64,000 nucleotides of DNA from the NCBI GenBank assembly GCA_903632075.3, contig CAHIKZ030003327.1, positions 3,816,001 through 3,880,000 of the forward strand, written 5' to 3'. Each line of letters opens with the position of its first letter. The first letter of the stretch is position 1. Source of the stretch: Acanthosepion pharaonis (taxonomy: Eukaryota > Mollusca > Cephalopoda > Sepiida > Sepiidae). Made by a program: the position numbers and the translations under genes. Under the pieces are notes generated by a model that searched no databases, was not told the origin of the DNA, and saw nothing but the letters and a program-made list of their open reading frames with translations. Positions 26,931 through 40,378 of this stretch are shown in pieces.

Positions 26931-29900
26931 AAGAAAGATCTTTGTTCGTATCAACTGGTAGAATAAAATTAGATAGAAAAATATTGGAACACTGAAGGAA
27001 CAATCAAGTTGGCAAACACTGACAACAGGTCGTATATTGTGACAATTAATCAAGACGATTTCTGAAGAAATAGGAAACTTATTTCATTTTCAGGTTTTGA
27101 AAATAGACTTTTGAGAAAGAAACCAATTAATGATCATCACAAGGATTTTCAAACAATACAAGAGAAATTATCCTTGGACTGTAATCAAAACAAACTTTGA
27201 TTTATTTATTTTGTAATTTTGGAAAAGTTAGAAAGAAATTAAAAAAGAAAATAAATTTGCTTAGGGAAGAGGGATGTTTATAACAACATCAATAATGTTG
27301 ATTATGATGATGACTGTCAGCACTTCCTGTCCCCTAGGGAATTCTGGGAGCAAACAGATCCAGTGAGAGTTTGAATAAAATTGTTGAGTTTACTATGTCT
27401 TGTGTCATTTCTGTGCTGCTTCCACTTTTTAGTCTTGTATAATTTATATTTACACTCTGTACAAGGCCCAAGAGCCACTATGTAGAGTGTTACAAACTAA
27501 GAACACCAAAGATATTCGTTGACCCAAGATTTGAACATGTTAAGATTGTAGCAATCGGGTAAGCATATTAATTCAAAAGCATAAATCTGTATAAAATATA
27601 ACAAACGGTACATGTACGTCAGTTTTTTCTTGTCTAAATTTTTTTTCTATCTGAAAAAGATCTTTTTTAACCAGAATTTATCGGTACATTTTTGTAAAAA
27701 AATAAATGTTTTCTGTTTCTTTATTAAGAATTTTTTTTTTTTAATTTTGCATATCTTGTAGGTTCTTGATAGTATTACCTGCAATGATGTGTTAGGAACG
27801 ATGCCATCTCTTGGCGGTGCCAATTTCCACCGGATGGAAGGACTTCCACTCTTTGGAATGGCCCAACCGAACCAAAATGTAAGTATAAGGATTCACGTTT
27901 AGTTAAAATTAGTTTGACAATTCAGTCAAAAAAGGATGGCAATATTGAAGCAATTTTTCAATTGCTTACAACTTGTAAAATATCAAACTTTGTTCTGTAA
28001 TGATTTCTGAATGTTAAACTAGAATAAGATAACAATTGATCCTCTATATTCTCATTGTTATAAATGAAAACTCTATATATATATATATATATATAAATGT
28101 TTTTTGTTTTCCATTTCAACACTATGTAAAATTTTCAATAGAGTATATCTGTAAAAAGGGTAATATAAATAAAGACAAAAGGAAAACTTATCCTAGCCAA
28201 TGTGTTTTGTCCTTTGAGAGACTTGATCGAGGCAAATGAAAGAACTTTATTTAGCTACAGAGGAAGCATCTGGTTAGCAAAGTCGAATTCCTGCTTTTAA
28301 ACTACAAATTTCTTATGATTCAATTCCTGTCAGAGGACTCATATTTTCAATGAAATTTCTTGGACATTCAGGCCAGTAAATGTTGTTAATGTTTATTTAA
28401 GCATTTACTCAAATATTTGTATCTCTAAAAATAACATATAAACAATAAATATATTAAAATAATTGTCAAACTTAATCCATTTCATAATATATATAAGGTT
28501 GAGTCATAAGTTCCCTTTTTTTTTCTTTTATTGGTCCACTTTTTCTCTTTTTATTTCTTTTTGTGGAACCCGTAATCTGAGTTGCCTGAATTTCCTTATC
28601 TTTACACAATATCTTTTACACTTTAAATGTTAGCAACTGTTAGATTGTGATCTGTTTGACATCTTTGCTAATTTCCAAGTACTTTGCTTTCCAATAATTA
28701 CTTTAGATAATCTCAATAACATTATTACCTTGTTTGAACCCCTATAACAGTGTACAACATAAATGCACTTTCAATGCCCCCCTCCCCCCAATGGGGGTTA
28801 TAAGAAATTTTCATCCACTGTGTACACACTGTTATGACTAGGCAAAAACTCAGGTAGGGTTAGTATCCTCCAAATTTCTTAATTGCCACATATGATTAAT
28901 AGTTTGGATGATAAATTTGTCATGACAATATTTTCTCAGTCCTTTTCATGTGTTAGATTAACCATTATCCACTTTTGGTACCATATGCCAGGCACCCAAT
29001 GTCCGTTTTCAATATAACTTTCTTTTAACATCTCTCTCTACGTCTGAAATGAGGTATTGTAACTATTTACATTGTTTGTACCGTTGTCCTCATCTTTATT
29101 GCTATATTCACAATGTTTTGGCCATTATACATTTCGGCTTTCTTCAGGATCTGTCTATATTCCTGAGATGAGGTAACTATTTACACTATATTGTTCAGAC
29201 TGTTGTCCTCATCGTTATTGCCATATTCATGATGTTTTGGCCATTGTTCACACTGGCCTCTTGATAACTCAGGTTGTCAAAGAGAATTAACTAAAACTTT
29301 AGATGTCCAAAGGCATGGCATGTGGAATTAGAACAATCTAATCCAGTGAACTAAATAAAGAGCTCATTTTGAAATTACAACAAATATTACCTGAAGTAGG
29401 TCAAAGTGAATAATAACTTTCGTTGTATTCATCAGAAAATCATGATCCAGACCTCCTATTCCTATTTTTTGGGGAGTGTCGAATCCATTTTTTGGCAGTG
29501 AAAATCTACCCCCCCCCCAAAAAAAAACTTTGAATGGGTTGAATGCAAAATTTAAGCTTTTTTCATGGCACGTCATGATTTCTCAACCTATTTTTGAATT
29601 AGAATTGAAAATTTCATGAGGATCATTGCTGAACAATGTACCTATTTTCTCATATGATTGGTGTCGATTATAATCTGGCAAGATTTCCTCATTCAGAAAT
29701 GTTGCTATTGGACTTTGTACATAGCATCACACTACTTGGAGACTTCCAACAGTAGAAACAACAAAAAAGGAGAGCACACGTAACTAGAGAAGAAAATAAA
29801 ATTGTAATCAATGTTTCTTTTCCACACTACAAAACACAAAAGGTTTTGAAGTAAACTTCCATCAGTGCTAGAGAGATAACAGTGAAATTGAGAAGCCTAA

Positions 29901-31588
29901 TTTCCTGAAAAACTGTTTTTAAAAAAAAAGATTTTATAAATTTCAAATAACAGTAAAACTATTCAGTAAGTAACTGCCAAATGTTTCCTTTATGGAAACG
30001 GCTAATCTTACCATTCCAGATAAGCTTCCAAGTCCTGCTCTGACAACACCATTGGTAATATTCTTGAATTCATCTTTTTTTTTTTTCTCTATTTGCAGGG
30101 AATTCAAAAACTTTTTGAACATATGACCAAAGAGCGAAAGTATTCACACGTGTTTTTTATTAACCTGCGTAATAACCTTTGCACTTTCATAAAAAATGAA
30201 GCCTACTACTTGTCATGCAAAAGTGAAAGTCTTAAACCAAGGCTCCACCACCCAGACGACACACATTTTGAGGTAAACACAATTTACTATTTTTTTGAGG
30301 AGGGGGGGGTGAATTTGTGGGAGGAGGAATGAAATTGGCTAATTTGGTTCTCAAGTGGTTAAATTATTCCTCCCGTAATGTTAATAAATTGTCACAATGT
30401 GAACGGAAATAAAAATGGCGACAGTGTTATAAGAATCCCAAAGAAACTGTTTGATTCTTTAAATGGATGAAGACGCCGATGCAAAGGCAATAAAACCACA
30501 AAGACACAAGAGGTTTTTTTTGAGTGTGAAAGAATAAGTAAAAACAAGAAACTTTATTAGGGAGCAAGAACAATGGAAGAGGAACAGAGATTAGATATAC
30601 AAATGACATTGCATTAAAATTTTTTAAAGATCAAATCTGACAAGAGAAGAAACTGTTAGCATAGAACTTACAGTTAGATCAAGCCAATTCAATTGTGAAG
30701 TGATGAGACCTTGCAGCCAATCTAGTACAGCACTTAAATTCAAAGTCTACATACCATGGGGTGGGGGAAGGGACTGAAGATGAGATGCCAGGTCAGGACC
30801 AATAATATTGCAGATTCTTCTTTGGATTTTATCAAGAATCTCTAAATAGGCTACAGGAGCACTGGACCATATGTTGCAACAATATTCAAAGTGTCAAAGA
30901 ATGTTAGACTTATAAATATGCAAGACAGATTCAGGAGAGAAATTATGAAAAAGTACATAAATAAACAAACACAAATATCAAAAATTTTAATTTTAGAAAA
31001 ATGAAAATATAAATTGGAATTTAAGTCAAAAATATTCGGAGATTATATAAGTCATTATTTAACATATAATAAAATAATTTATACTGCCTTTTTGACAGTA
31101 TTAACACCTAAAGTACAAATTGATTAAAAATGAACAAGAGTAGAAAATGCAAATGGATAAATATTTAGGTAAGTGAAAACAGAAATTAAAAATTAGACAT
31201 ACAATCTTCAGATTAGTCGTATAAAAAAAATAAAAACTAATTAATACTATTTCTTAATTTGTCTTGCTTTCTACTGTTTTTTTGTTTACCTAACATTTAA
31301 TAGATTTTTTTAAAAAAAGTGTTCATTTTTTGAGAGCTTCTAAAAAACAATGTTTATATATGTACTTTTACAGATGTTCCAAAGGTTTTCATAACTAGGG
31401 ATGATAGTGGAGAAAAGCTCTCACTGTCTATAAAATGTTTCCATCTCAAACAGCCTCTGACAACTAAGTTCAGCTCCGAGCCAGAATATGGGCAGAGACT
31501 AACAACTGGCACCTCATAATCAGCTAATTAGGATAAACGGAACTTAACAGCGCAGAAAGAAGGAAATCCATGTAGGGAAAGGAAAATC

Positions 31589-31620
<32 letters not shown>

Positions 31621-34509
31621 TTTTAACCTCCACTGCCTTGTGGTCATATCCAAAACACAGAAAGGGTCATGGAAGTAAATCCAGACAGAAAAACTGGAGT
31701 GAAACCCTGAAGGCGGTTGTCTGTCCACACTGACAACTTTCTGTCAACACCTGCGACCAAGCCAGCTGCAAATGTAATGTCCTTTATTCCTTTTGGATCT
31801 TGTTGATAGTGCTGAGAGGGGAGGGATGTAGTCTGGCCTCCATATACTATCCCTTGGGCTTGCGCCCTGGGAAGGTCACCAAGGAACTGAATTTTGACTA
31901 AAACAGGATGATCACAAAATCAACGAGTACATACTACAGCTAAAGAATAAATGAGTTATTTTGGGATTTACATAATTTTTTTTTTTTTTTTTTTTTTAAT
32001 TATAAAAACATTATTGTTTATTTTTTTTTTTTTTTTTTTTTGTAGACAAGCATTAAAAAAATGATGAAATCGATTTTTGTCAAGACTTGAAGGTGGATTT
32101 GAACTTAACTTTTTTTTCTTTCTCTCCATTTTAGGACATCGAATCTTCCCTGTCTGCTAGCATAACTCAGATGCCTATCATGGTAAGTTTCAGGTTCGAA
32201 ATGCTCATTCCAAATCAAAATGAATGGATCAGTTGACAACGCCACTTAAGCAAAACTGGTCCACTTGTGGAAAAAATAGGAAAAGATGTTTTTAGAAATA
32301 TTTTTTATAGATTAGCATTCATTCAACCTTCCTTAGACCACATTTGTCAATCAAAAATTGTTGATTTGTTATGACCTGTCTATAATCTTAATACAATGTT
32401 AAATCAATCTCTGAATTTTACAGACTTATCTGGACTTACTTTTTGACTTACAATCGTCAAGTTTTGGGGGTTTTTTTTTTTTTTTTTTTTTTTTTTCCTA
32501 TTTTTTATGAGTGTACCAGTTTATTTAAGTAGTTCCCCAGTTGACCAACACAATATAAAATTACTTCCATGGATGGTGATGAGTAGTACACTTTTTTTTT
32601 TTTTTTCTTTTTTTTTTTTTTGTGGCCACCTCCATATTTGGTCCCTCATTCCAAAATCCGTAAATGTAAGTCACTTGAAAGATGTCAAGAAGTCCAAAGG
32701 ATGAAAATACCTTCATTAATCGGATTGTTGTTGGGATCAATGATGAAGTGGTTTTCTGTTGCTTTTTCCATGATTTATTGAAGCCATGGGGGACACAGGG
32801 AAAACCATGAGTCATCTACTTAAGAAACTTGTATAAATGGACTGCAAAACAGGGAGGGAGAGTAAAAAGACAAACTTTACTAAGAGCTACAAAGTATAGT
32901 AAGCTGTGGAGAGCCATGATAATCCACATCCTGAAGACAAGTAACTTACCCAACAATTTTGAGTAAATGTACAGCAAAATAGAGAGGGAGAGCAAAAAGA
33001 CAAACCTTACAAAGAGCTAAAAAGGATAGGAAGTTGTGGAGAGCCATGATCACACATGGTGCATAGAAGACGAAGAATCTAAGACATTTCTTTTGCAGAT
33101 ATTTTTTTGTAGAAGTAAATTCTGCCTAAATTCCAAAAGTTACATTCTTCTTTTATATACTGGGTCCCTTCAAGACGTGGATGCTCATGACTCTCCACAA
33201 CTTCCTATCTTTCATAGCAAGTAATGTTTTTCTTACTATTCCTCCCAGTCCTTGTTCTATCATAAACTTGCTAGGTAGATTACTTGCTGTTGCTCTCTGC
33301 CCATCTTGCTTTCTGTATACCCTATGCATGTCAAATTCCCCAAGCCCTCTTTCCTCATAAATGCATCCCAGAAATTACAACTTTCTTTCATATTCTAAGT
33401 ATATGTCTCCTTTTTTGTTTCTATTTCTCTTAAAACTTCCTCATTACTCACATGCTCCGTCCATGATATGCTCAGTATCCTTCTGTAGAACCACATTTCG
33501 GTTGCTTCATGTCTCCATTCATCTGTGAGGAGGTTAATCAACATTCACTGCTATATAGGAGGATTAATAATTACAAGTTCAGCTCTCTTTTTACATTATT
33601 TATATTCAGGCTATTATCCTCATCTTTGTTATTGTTGTTTTCACAACGTTTCAGGCATTTTGCTCTCCGGCCTTCCTCAGATGTATATCAATCTGGATAA
33701 CGTACAGGGAATTCTGAACTGAACCCTTTATTTAATCGATGAGGGTAGATTGTTCCCATTCTGCTCCTCATGTCTTGAGATATCATCTAGATCTTATTTT
33801 TATTTAGTATTGTTTAGGTATTGCTTGTCTGTTTCCACCGAGGGCAAGTACACACTGCCTGACCCATGGATTGAACTCACAACCACTATGTCACCAAATT
33901 CACAAACCAACCATTTTATTTTTAGTACTACCAAAGTATGAGACTTCTACAAATTTATATCTGCAAGCTTCAGTTTCATCTCCCATTTGTAAACAAAGGT
34001 TTCAATGAGAAAAAAAAAATGCCTTCTTTAACAGGTAATTCTAACTTTGTCCTGTCAGTCTGACTCCATGGCCGAACAGGTAGAGGCATGCTTCAGTTTA
34101 AATAGTTTCCTTGAAAAAAGAAAAAACAAAAGGAATGAAGTGTACAGAAAGTCAATATCTCTATCATATCATCTATTGGAATACTGGTTCGTTCTTCTAG
34201 GGACAAGTCAGAGGCTGATCTGTCTCTGACTACTGAGAGTGCCTCTTCCGTGGGTACCTTGGTGAACAAACTCACCACATCCAAACTCACCATCTGGTTG
34301 GATAGGATAGGGGCATATTTGATTTTTTTTCCCTCAAAGCGGGCGGAGTTTTGGACATATGAAGGTGACTTTGCAACCAATGGGTCAATTATATCTACAA
34401 GGAAGCAACTCGGAGGGTCTTTGTGAATCTTCCTGAAGGTTTGACCATATTTGTTTTTATTAAATTGTATAGGATGATTTTTCTCTCTTATCAGAATAAT
34501 TAGTGTGTG

Positions 34510-34543
<34 letters not shown>

Positions 34544-34702
34544 AAATATAGTCTTAAGGTGTGCTATATTTATGGAATAAAGTGCTCAATATCGGAGATA
34601 GAGCATGTGTAAATATAAAAGTGAACATAGAAGTCAACTCTTAGAGGCGACAGTCTGTTTCATGATATATGCAATTGTCAGGCCACATATGCTGTTATTT
34701 TT

Positions 34703-34760
<58 letters not shown>

Positions 34761-37700
34761 TTATATATATTATTCACTTATATATATAAAGTGAACATAG
34801 AAGTCAACACTTAGAGGTGATTGCATCTAGCATGAAACAGACTGTCGCCTCTAAGTGTTGACTTCTATGTTCACTTTTCACAGGCTGTTTTTACTTTATT
34901 GCCATTCTTTCTAATGAAAGACAATGAAATGTTTTCCTGTGGCATTCCCCATGGTTTTGAATTTAGAATAGTTCTTACCCTAGACTGGCTGTCATGCAAG
35001 GCTAGAAAGCCCAGTCTACCCTACATTTTAGAGCCTAACTGGGAGAAAGAGAGACTGATTCTTGCCTTTTCCAAAGGCATTAGTGCGGAAGTGGACTAGG
35101 CTGGAATTTGAACCTGGCTCACCAATTCCCGATTTCCTTACCTTCCATGTGACAAAGTGAATTGCCTTCTAAAATGGTGCTTTCTTGTTTATAAACTACT
35201 ACAAATTGGTGACACTTTAAGGTAAAAAAAAAGCATTCACCAACAAAGCAATGATAAATCAACACAAATGACAAAGTTCCACCAAGCATTTTACATTTGT
35301 GAGAAAAAATGCCTGTCGGTTTCCAGAAAATTACATATTTTTATTTATTTATTTATTTTTATTTTTTTTTATTTCAGCTGATCAAAGACTTGAAGAAAGA
35401 ACCTGAAAAAATTGATGCTACAATGGTGTTCACAACAAAGGAAGTCTTTCAAATGGCTGAAGAGAAATTCCATAACATGTCATATTTTCGAGTTCCTCTT
35501 CCTTCTGATTATGCAGTAAATGAAAATGTAAGTTAATTATTTTTGTTTTCTTTTACAAATGCAATTTGAGAAAAATCATGGGAAATTTGTAGTTTAAAAG
35601 CAATAATTTGACCTTGCTAACCTGACACTTCCTCTGTAGCTAAATGGTATAGCATGTCAGGAAATATATGATTTTGACCCCAAATAGTCATATTTCAATA
35701 AAAAGCAATTTTTGTACTTATACCCACTAATATCAGGAGATAGTACATTAATATTAAGAAATAAAATTAACTGTTCACTTATCTTGTCCTGCTGTTCATA
35801 ATAATAAATAAAATAAACTATAGATAAGTGAACATTTACTTTTAATGGCAAACATATACCTTAATGCCTGCAAAATAAATGGAGTGTCAAAAGGACAGTT
35901 TTTCCCTTGACACTGCTATTATTTTTAACTACCTTCACTCCTCGGCAATGTCTGTTTTAAAAAACAATGTTTAAAATTGTAATAAAATCTAAATATATGA
36001 AAGTGAATTTGTACATTTTTTGTTCTTGAGAATTTAGAAGAAAAATATTAAATTATTTATTTATTTATTAGATTTACAAGAATTATTTTATATTTACGAC
36101 ATTCTAAAAACAAATACAATTAAAATAAATGCAATGCAATATTTATCATTTACCAATTTATAAAGAAATAAATATGAAAACAATTTTTATTTATAAATTT
36201 ATAAACATTTACTAAATTATTAAAATATGTGAACCAACTATAAAGAAATCCTTATTTACCATTTTATAAAGTTTGAATTGATTGTCAATTAGATTTTTCA
36301 ATAACCATTCAAATAAACAATCTAATAAATAAATGTTTATTATTTTTGTTATCAATTCTCAAGAACAAAGAAAATGTATAAATTTACTTTCATATGTTTA
36401 GGTTTTATTTCAATTCTAATAATGACTTTCTTTAAAAAGTGAACATAGTTAAAATGATAGTTTTTTTTTTTTTTTTTTTTTCTCTTTTTTGCAAGCACAA
36501 AGGTCTAAGTTTGCCACTAATATATATATATATATGTGTGTGTGAAAAGTCTGTGTATATAAATAAATATATAATTATTTATATATTATATGCGCGGTAC
36601 TTATTAGAAAGTTTGTCTGAAGATCGCAAAAGCGTGAAACCCAGGGTCACAAACTCACATCAATCCAACCAAATATATATAATGTGTGTGTGTACGTAAT
36701 ACTTTTTACTGTATGCACCGATATTATGTGGATCCTAGACAGGAGTACAGAGGAGTGACCTTTTGATCCTAAGTAGAATACAGATACTACACCCTGATCC
36801 TAGTAAAAAATGCCAACATTTACCTAAATAACTGGTTATTCTTTATGGGTAGTATGCTAATTATTATAGCCACTGTCTTCCACCTTTTCACCAACTGAGG
36901 GATTCTTAAGCATAATTATGTCACCATATTTCTTAAATTTAGTCTGTAAGAAATCCATGTGAGGATTAAATTTGTACTGCAAGAGTAATGTTCTTTGCAA
37001 GACTAACATGGTGAGCAAGTTAAAGATTTCTAAGTTTGTTTCTCTTTCTGACACCCGGGTTGTGTTCTCTTTTTTTCTAAACAGGTCTTGGATGATTTGA
37101 TGGGGATGCTGACAGATGCAGAAAGTCAATTCAGAAACTCCAGTCAAGATCTGAAACACCAGCGTAGCAGCACAAACAGCGGCAGTTTCTTATTGCCTTC
37201 CCAAAAATCCGGTGCTGAGATTCTTTACAAAAGAAGATCAAGTAACAGCAGCAACATGCAGTCGAGGGGTTCCAGTGAATGTGCAGTCACCACTGTCCCT
37301 TTCAACCCTGTTTATTGTTTCTTCTGCTCAAATGGTATTGAACGATCGACTTTTGCCATGGCTGCATCAGCCCTTTTCATGTATAACAAATCAGTAAGTA
37401 CTTTAATCTGTTGATTGGCAAGAGGGAGTGTGGCAAACACTGCTGTCTTAACATATTGAGGAAAATTAGAAGATGGGGAAACCAATTTCTTTACTGAAAT
37501 AGATAACAAGAATGTCATCGGAAATTCAACAGTGCATTTTAAATTCCACTGCTAAAAAGTTTAGCCGTCTGTAAATAAACTCTGGCACTGTAACATGAGT
37601 TCTAATTTAATGATCATATTCTTTAAATATACTCCTTTTTGATTCATTCTGAATTTATAACATTGAAAAATATTATTGTTAATTTTAAATAATTTCATAG

Positions 37701-39664
37701 GAGAAACATTCTTTTAAAAAGTCTTTCTGAAGATTTCCCTGTTTTGTTATATTTTTTTAGTAAATCTTGTATTTCCAGAATTGCATGTTTATGGCTAAAT
37801 ACTGGTTTTTATAATCCACCCTTTCTGAAGGTATCTGTCTATATTTCTGAGATGAGGTATTATGTTCACTATTTACAATATTCGGCCTATTGTCCTCATC
37901 TTTGTTTTCATATTTATCACGTGTTGGCCAATGTACGCTCCGGCCTTCTTCAGGTGGTTGGAATGTCAAACTGAACCCTTTATTTCGCTTGCTGGTGTAG
38001 ACTGTTCTAGTTCCATGTGCCATGTCTAATGGATGTCCTGTTAATTCCCCTCTCCAAGTTCTCCACTGCCTAAACCAGGTATTGAACTCACACTCTTTGA
38101 GTCCTGTCACTGGATCAAACTAACACCATTATCCACTTGTGTCACGTGTCCTTGAGGACATCTGTGTATGAATTTCTGGGTATTATAAACCTAATGTCTT
38201 CAGCAACCATTTTTTTTACCAGTGCTCATATTGCAATTTTTGCTGTTATAATTTCATGTTTTATTGCAATTTTCGTTGCTTTTATTGCTTTTCTCTGGCA
38301 CTCCTTATTACTGGTTCCCATATTGTATTCATTTCTATGCTTGGTCGGCTCTGGAGATTTTTGTGGCCTAGCATATGTGCTGATTCCTTAAGTTTATGAA
38401 TTTTCCAATGATGTTCTTTGTCTATGATTTCAACCTGATCCCACAGCAGGTGGTGATCTCCCTTTTCTCTCCATATGTGGTCAGCCATGCCTGATTTTTT
38501 TTACTTCCCCAAGTGTTATAGCTTTTTGGTGTTCTTGAAGCCTTACCTTAAGGGGGCGGCCTGTCTCCCCTTTATATTTCTTTCCGCAGCTGCACGGGAT
38601 GGTGTACACACAGTCTTTAGTCAGATATCTCTCCCGAGTAAGACCCCTCATAGAGGGGTCTTACTCGGGAGAGATATCTGCGTAGTGTCGTCCAGCTTTT
38701 GAAGGTTGTCCTGATGTTACATGAACTGCAGATCCTTTGTATTTTCTACGATAATCCCTTCACATAAGGCAAGCAGACTGTTTTCTGAGTGTTGTTGTCC
38801 TCCTCCTCTTGTACCCACCTATCCCAGTTTTTTGGGGGCTGCTGCCATGTACATAGGGTAGTTGTTACGTTGTAGTGTACTACTTATACTGATCTTTATC
38901 TAATGTCTCAGAGTCACCACTTATGACTTTTGTTCAGTGTTGTAAGCAGCGGACAATCCCTTTCTTTATGCTGTATGGATGATGGGAGTTGAAATTGAGG
39001 GACTGTCCAGTGAATGTCGGTTTACAGTATACGAATGTCTTCAACCCATGCTGTTGTTCCTCTCTTTCTCCATCGTATTGAAGGTCTTATTGAGTTCACA
39101 TGGTCCAGTAGAACCTGAACATCTTCCTGGTGTGGCCAGTGTATGAATACCTTAACAATAGTTGGCTATAGAGATATAGATTCTAATGCCATTTCCTCAA
39201 AGTATACCATGTATATATCCACTGCTGGTGATAATGGCAAGCCCATTGCTAAGCCCTCCTTCTATTGATATATTCTGGTGTGTTGTTTGTGTACAGAAAG
39301 TGTCTCCATCAGATTATCTATTGGAATACTAGTCCGTTCTGCTAGGGATGAGTCAGAAGCCAATCTGTCTCTGACTACTGAGTGTGCCTCCTCTGTGGGT
39401 ACCTTGGTGAACAAACTCACTACATCCAAGCTCACCATCTGGTTGGATAGGATAGGGGCATCTTTGATATTTTTTTTTTTTCCCAACGTGGGCGGAGTTT
39501 CGGACATATGAAGGTGATTTTTCAATCAATGGGTCAATTATATCTACAAGGAAGCAACGCGGAGGGTCTTTGTGAATCTTCCTGAAGGTTTGACCATATT
39601 TGTTTTTATTAAATTGTATAGGATGATTTTTCTCTCTTATCAGAATAATTAGTGTGTGTATATA

Positions 39665-39720
<56 letters not shown>

Positions 39721-39931
39721 CATTGAAGTCAACACTTAGAGGTAACAGGCTGTTTGATGCTAGACATAATCATCAGGCCACGAAAAACAGCACTCGTGGC
39801 CTGACGATTGCATATAGCATGAAACAAACTGTCGCCTCTAAGTGTTGACTTCAATGTTCACTTTTATATTTACACACGCTCTATTTCTGATACTGAACAC
39901 TTTATCCCATAATTATAGCACACCTTAAGAG

Positions 39932-39974
<43 letters not shown>

Positions 39975-40333
39975 CTCACACATAGTGCTGGCATTAATAA
40001 AACAGTGCTCGATGTAATATAACAGAGCTATTAAGTATATATTAACAAATGTACATATTATCCCTCACCAGTAACATGACTCACAATCATATATATATAA
40101 TTTATTCTATACTTATAACATAGTTATAAAATCACTACACAAATAGCCATTTTGTTTCAACACTTCTGGTGTCTTATCAAGTGATAGTGTTTTGTAGTGA
40201 TTCTGTAACATACTTATGTAATAATTTTTGAAAAAATTCTATTTGTTCTACTCTCTATTGAGCACTCTTTTAAGAATAGTATTATTGGTTATTGGAATGT
40301 ATTCTGTATACACCAATCCTATACTTGGGTGTT

Positions 40334-40378
<45 letters not shown>

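Noticed and set aside
40142..40200. Hammerhead-like CTTGATAAGACACC...GTGTTGAAAC on the - strand
   Set aside because: Core is too far from CUGANGA and no cleavage triplet with stem I pairing is seen.
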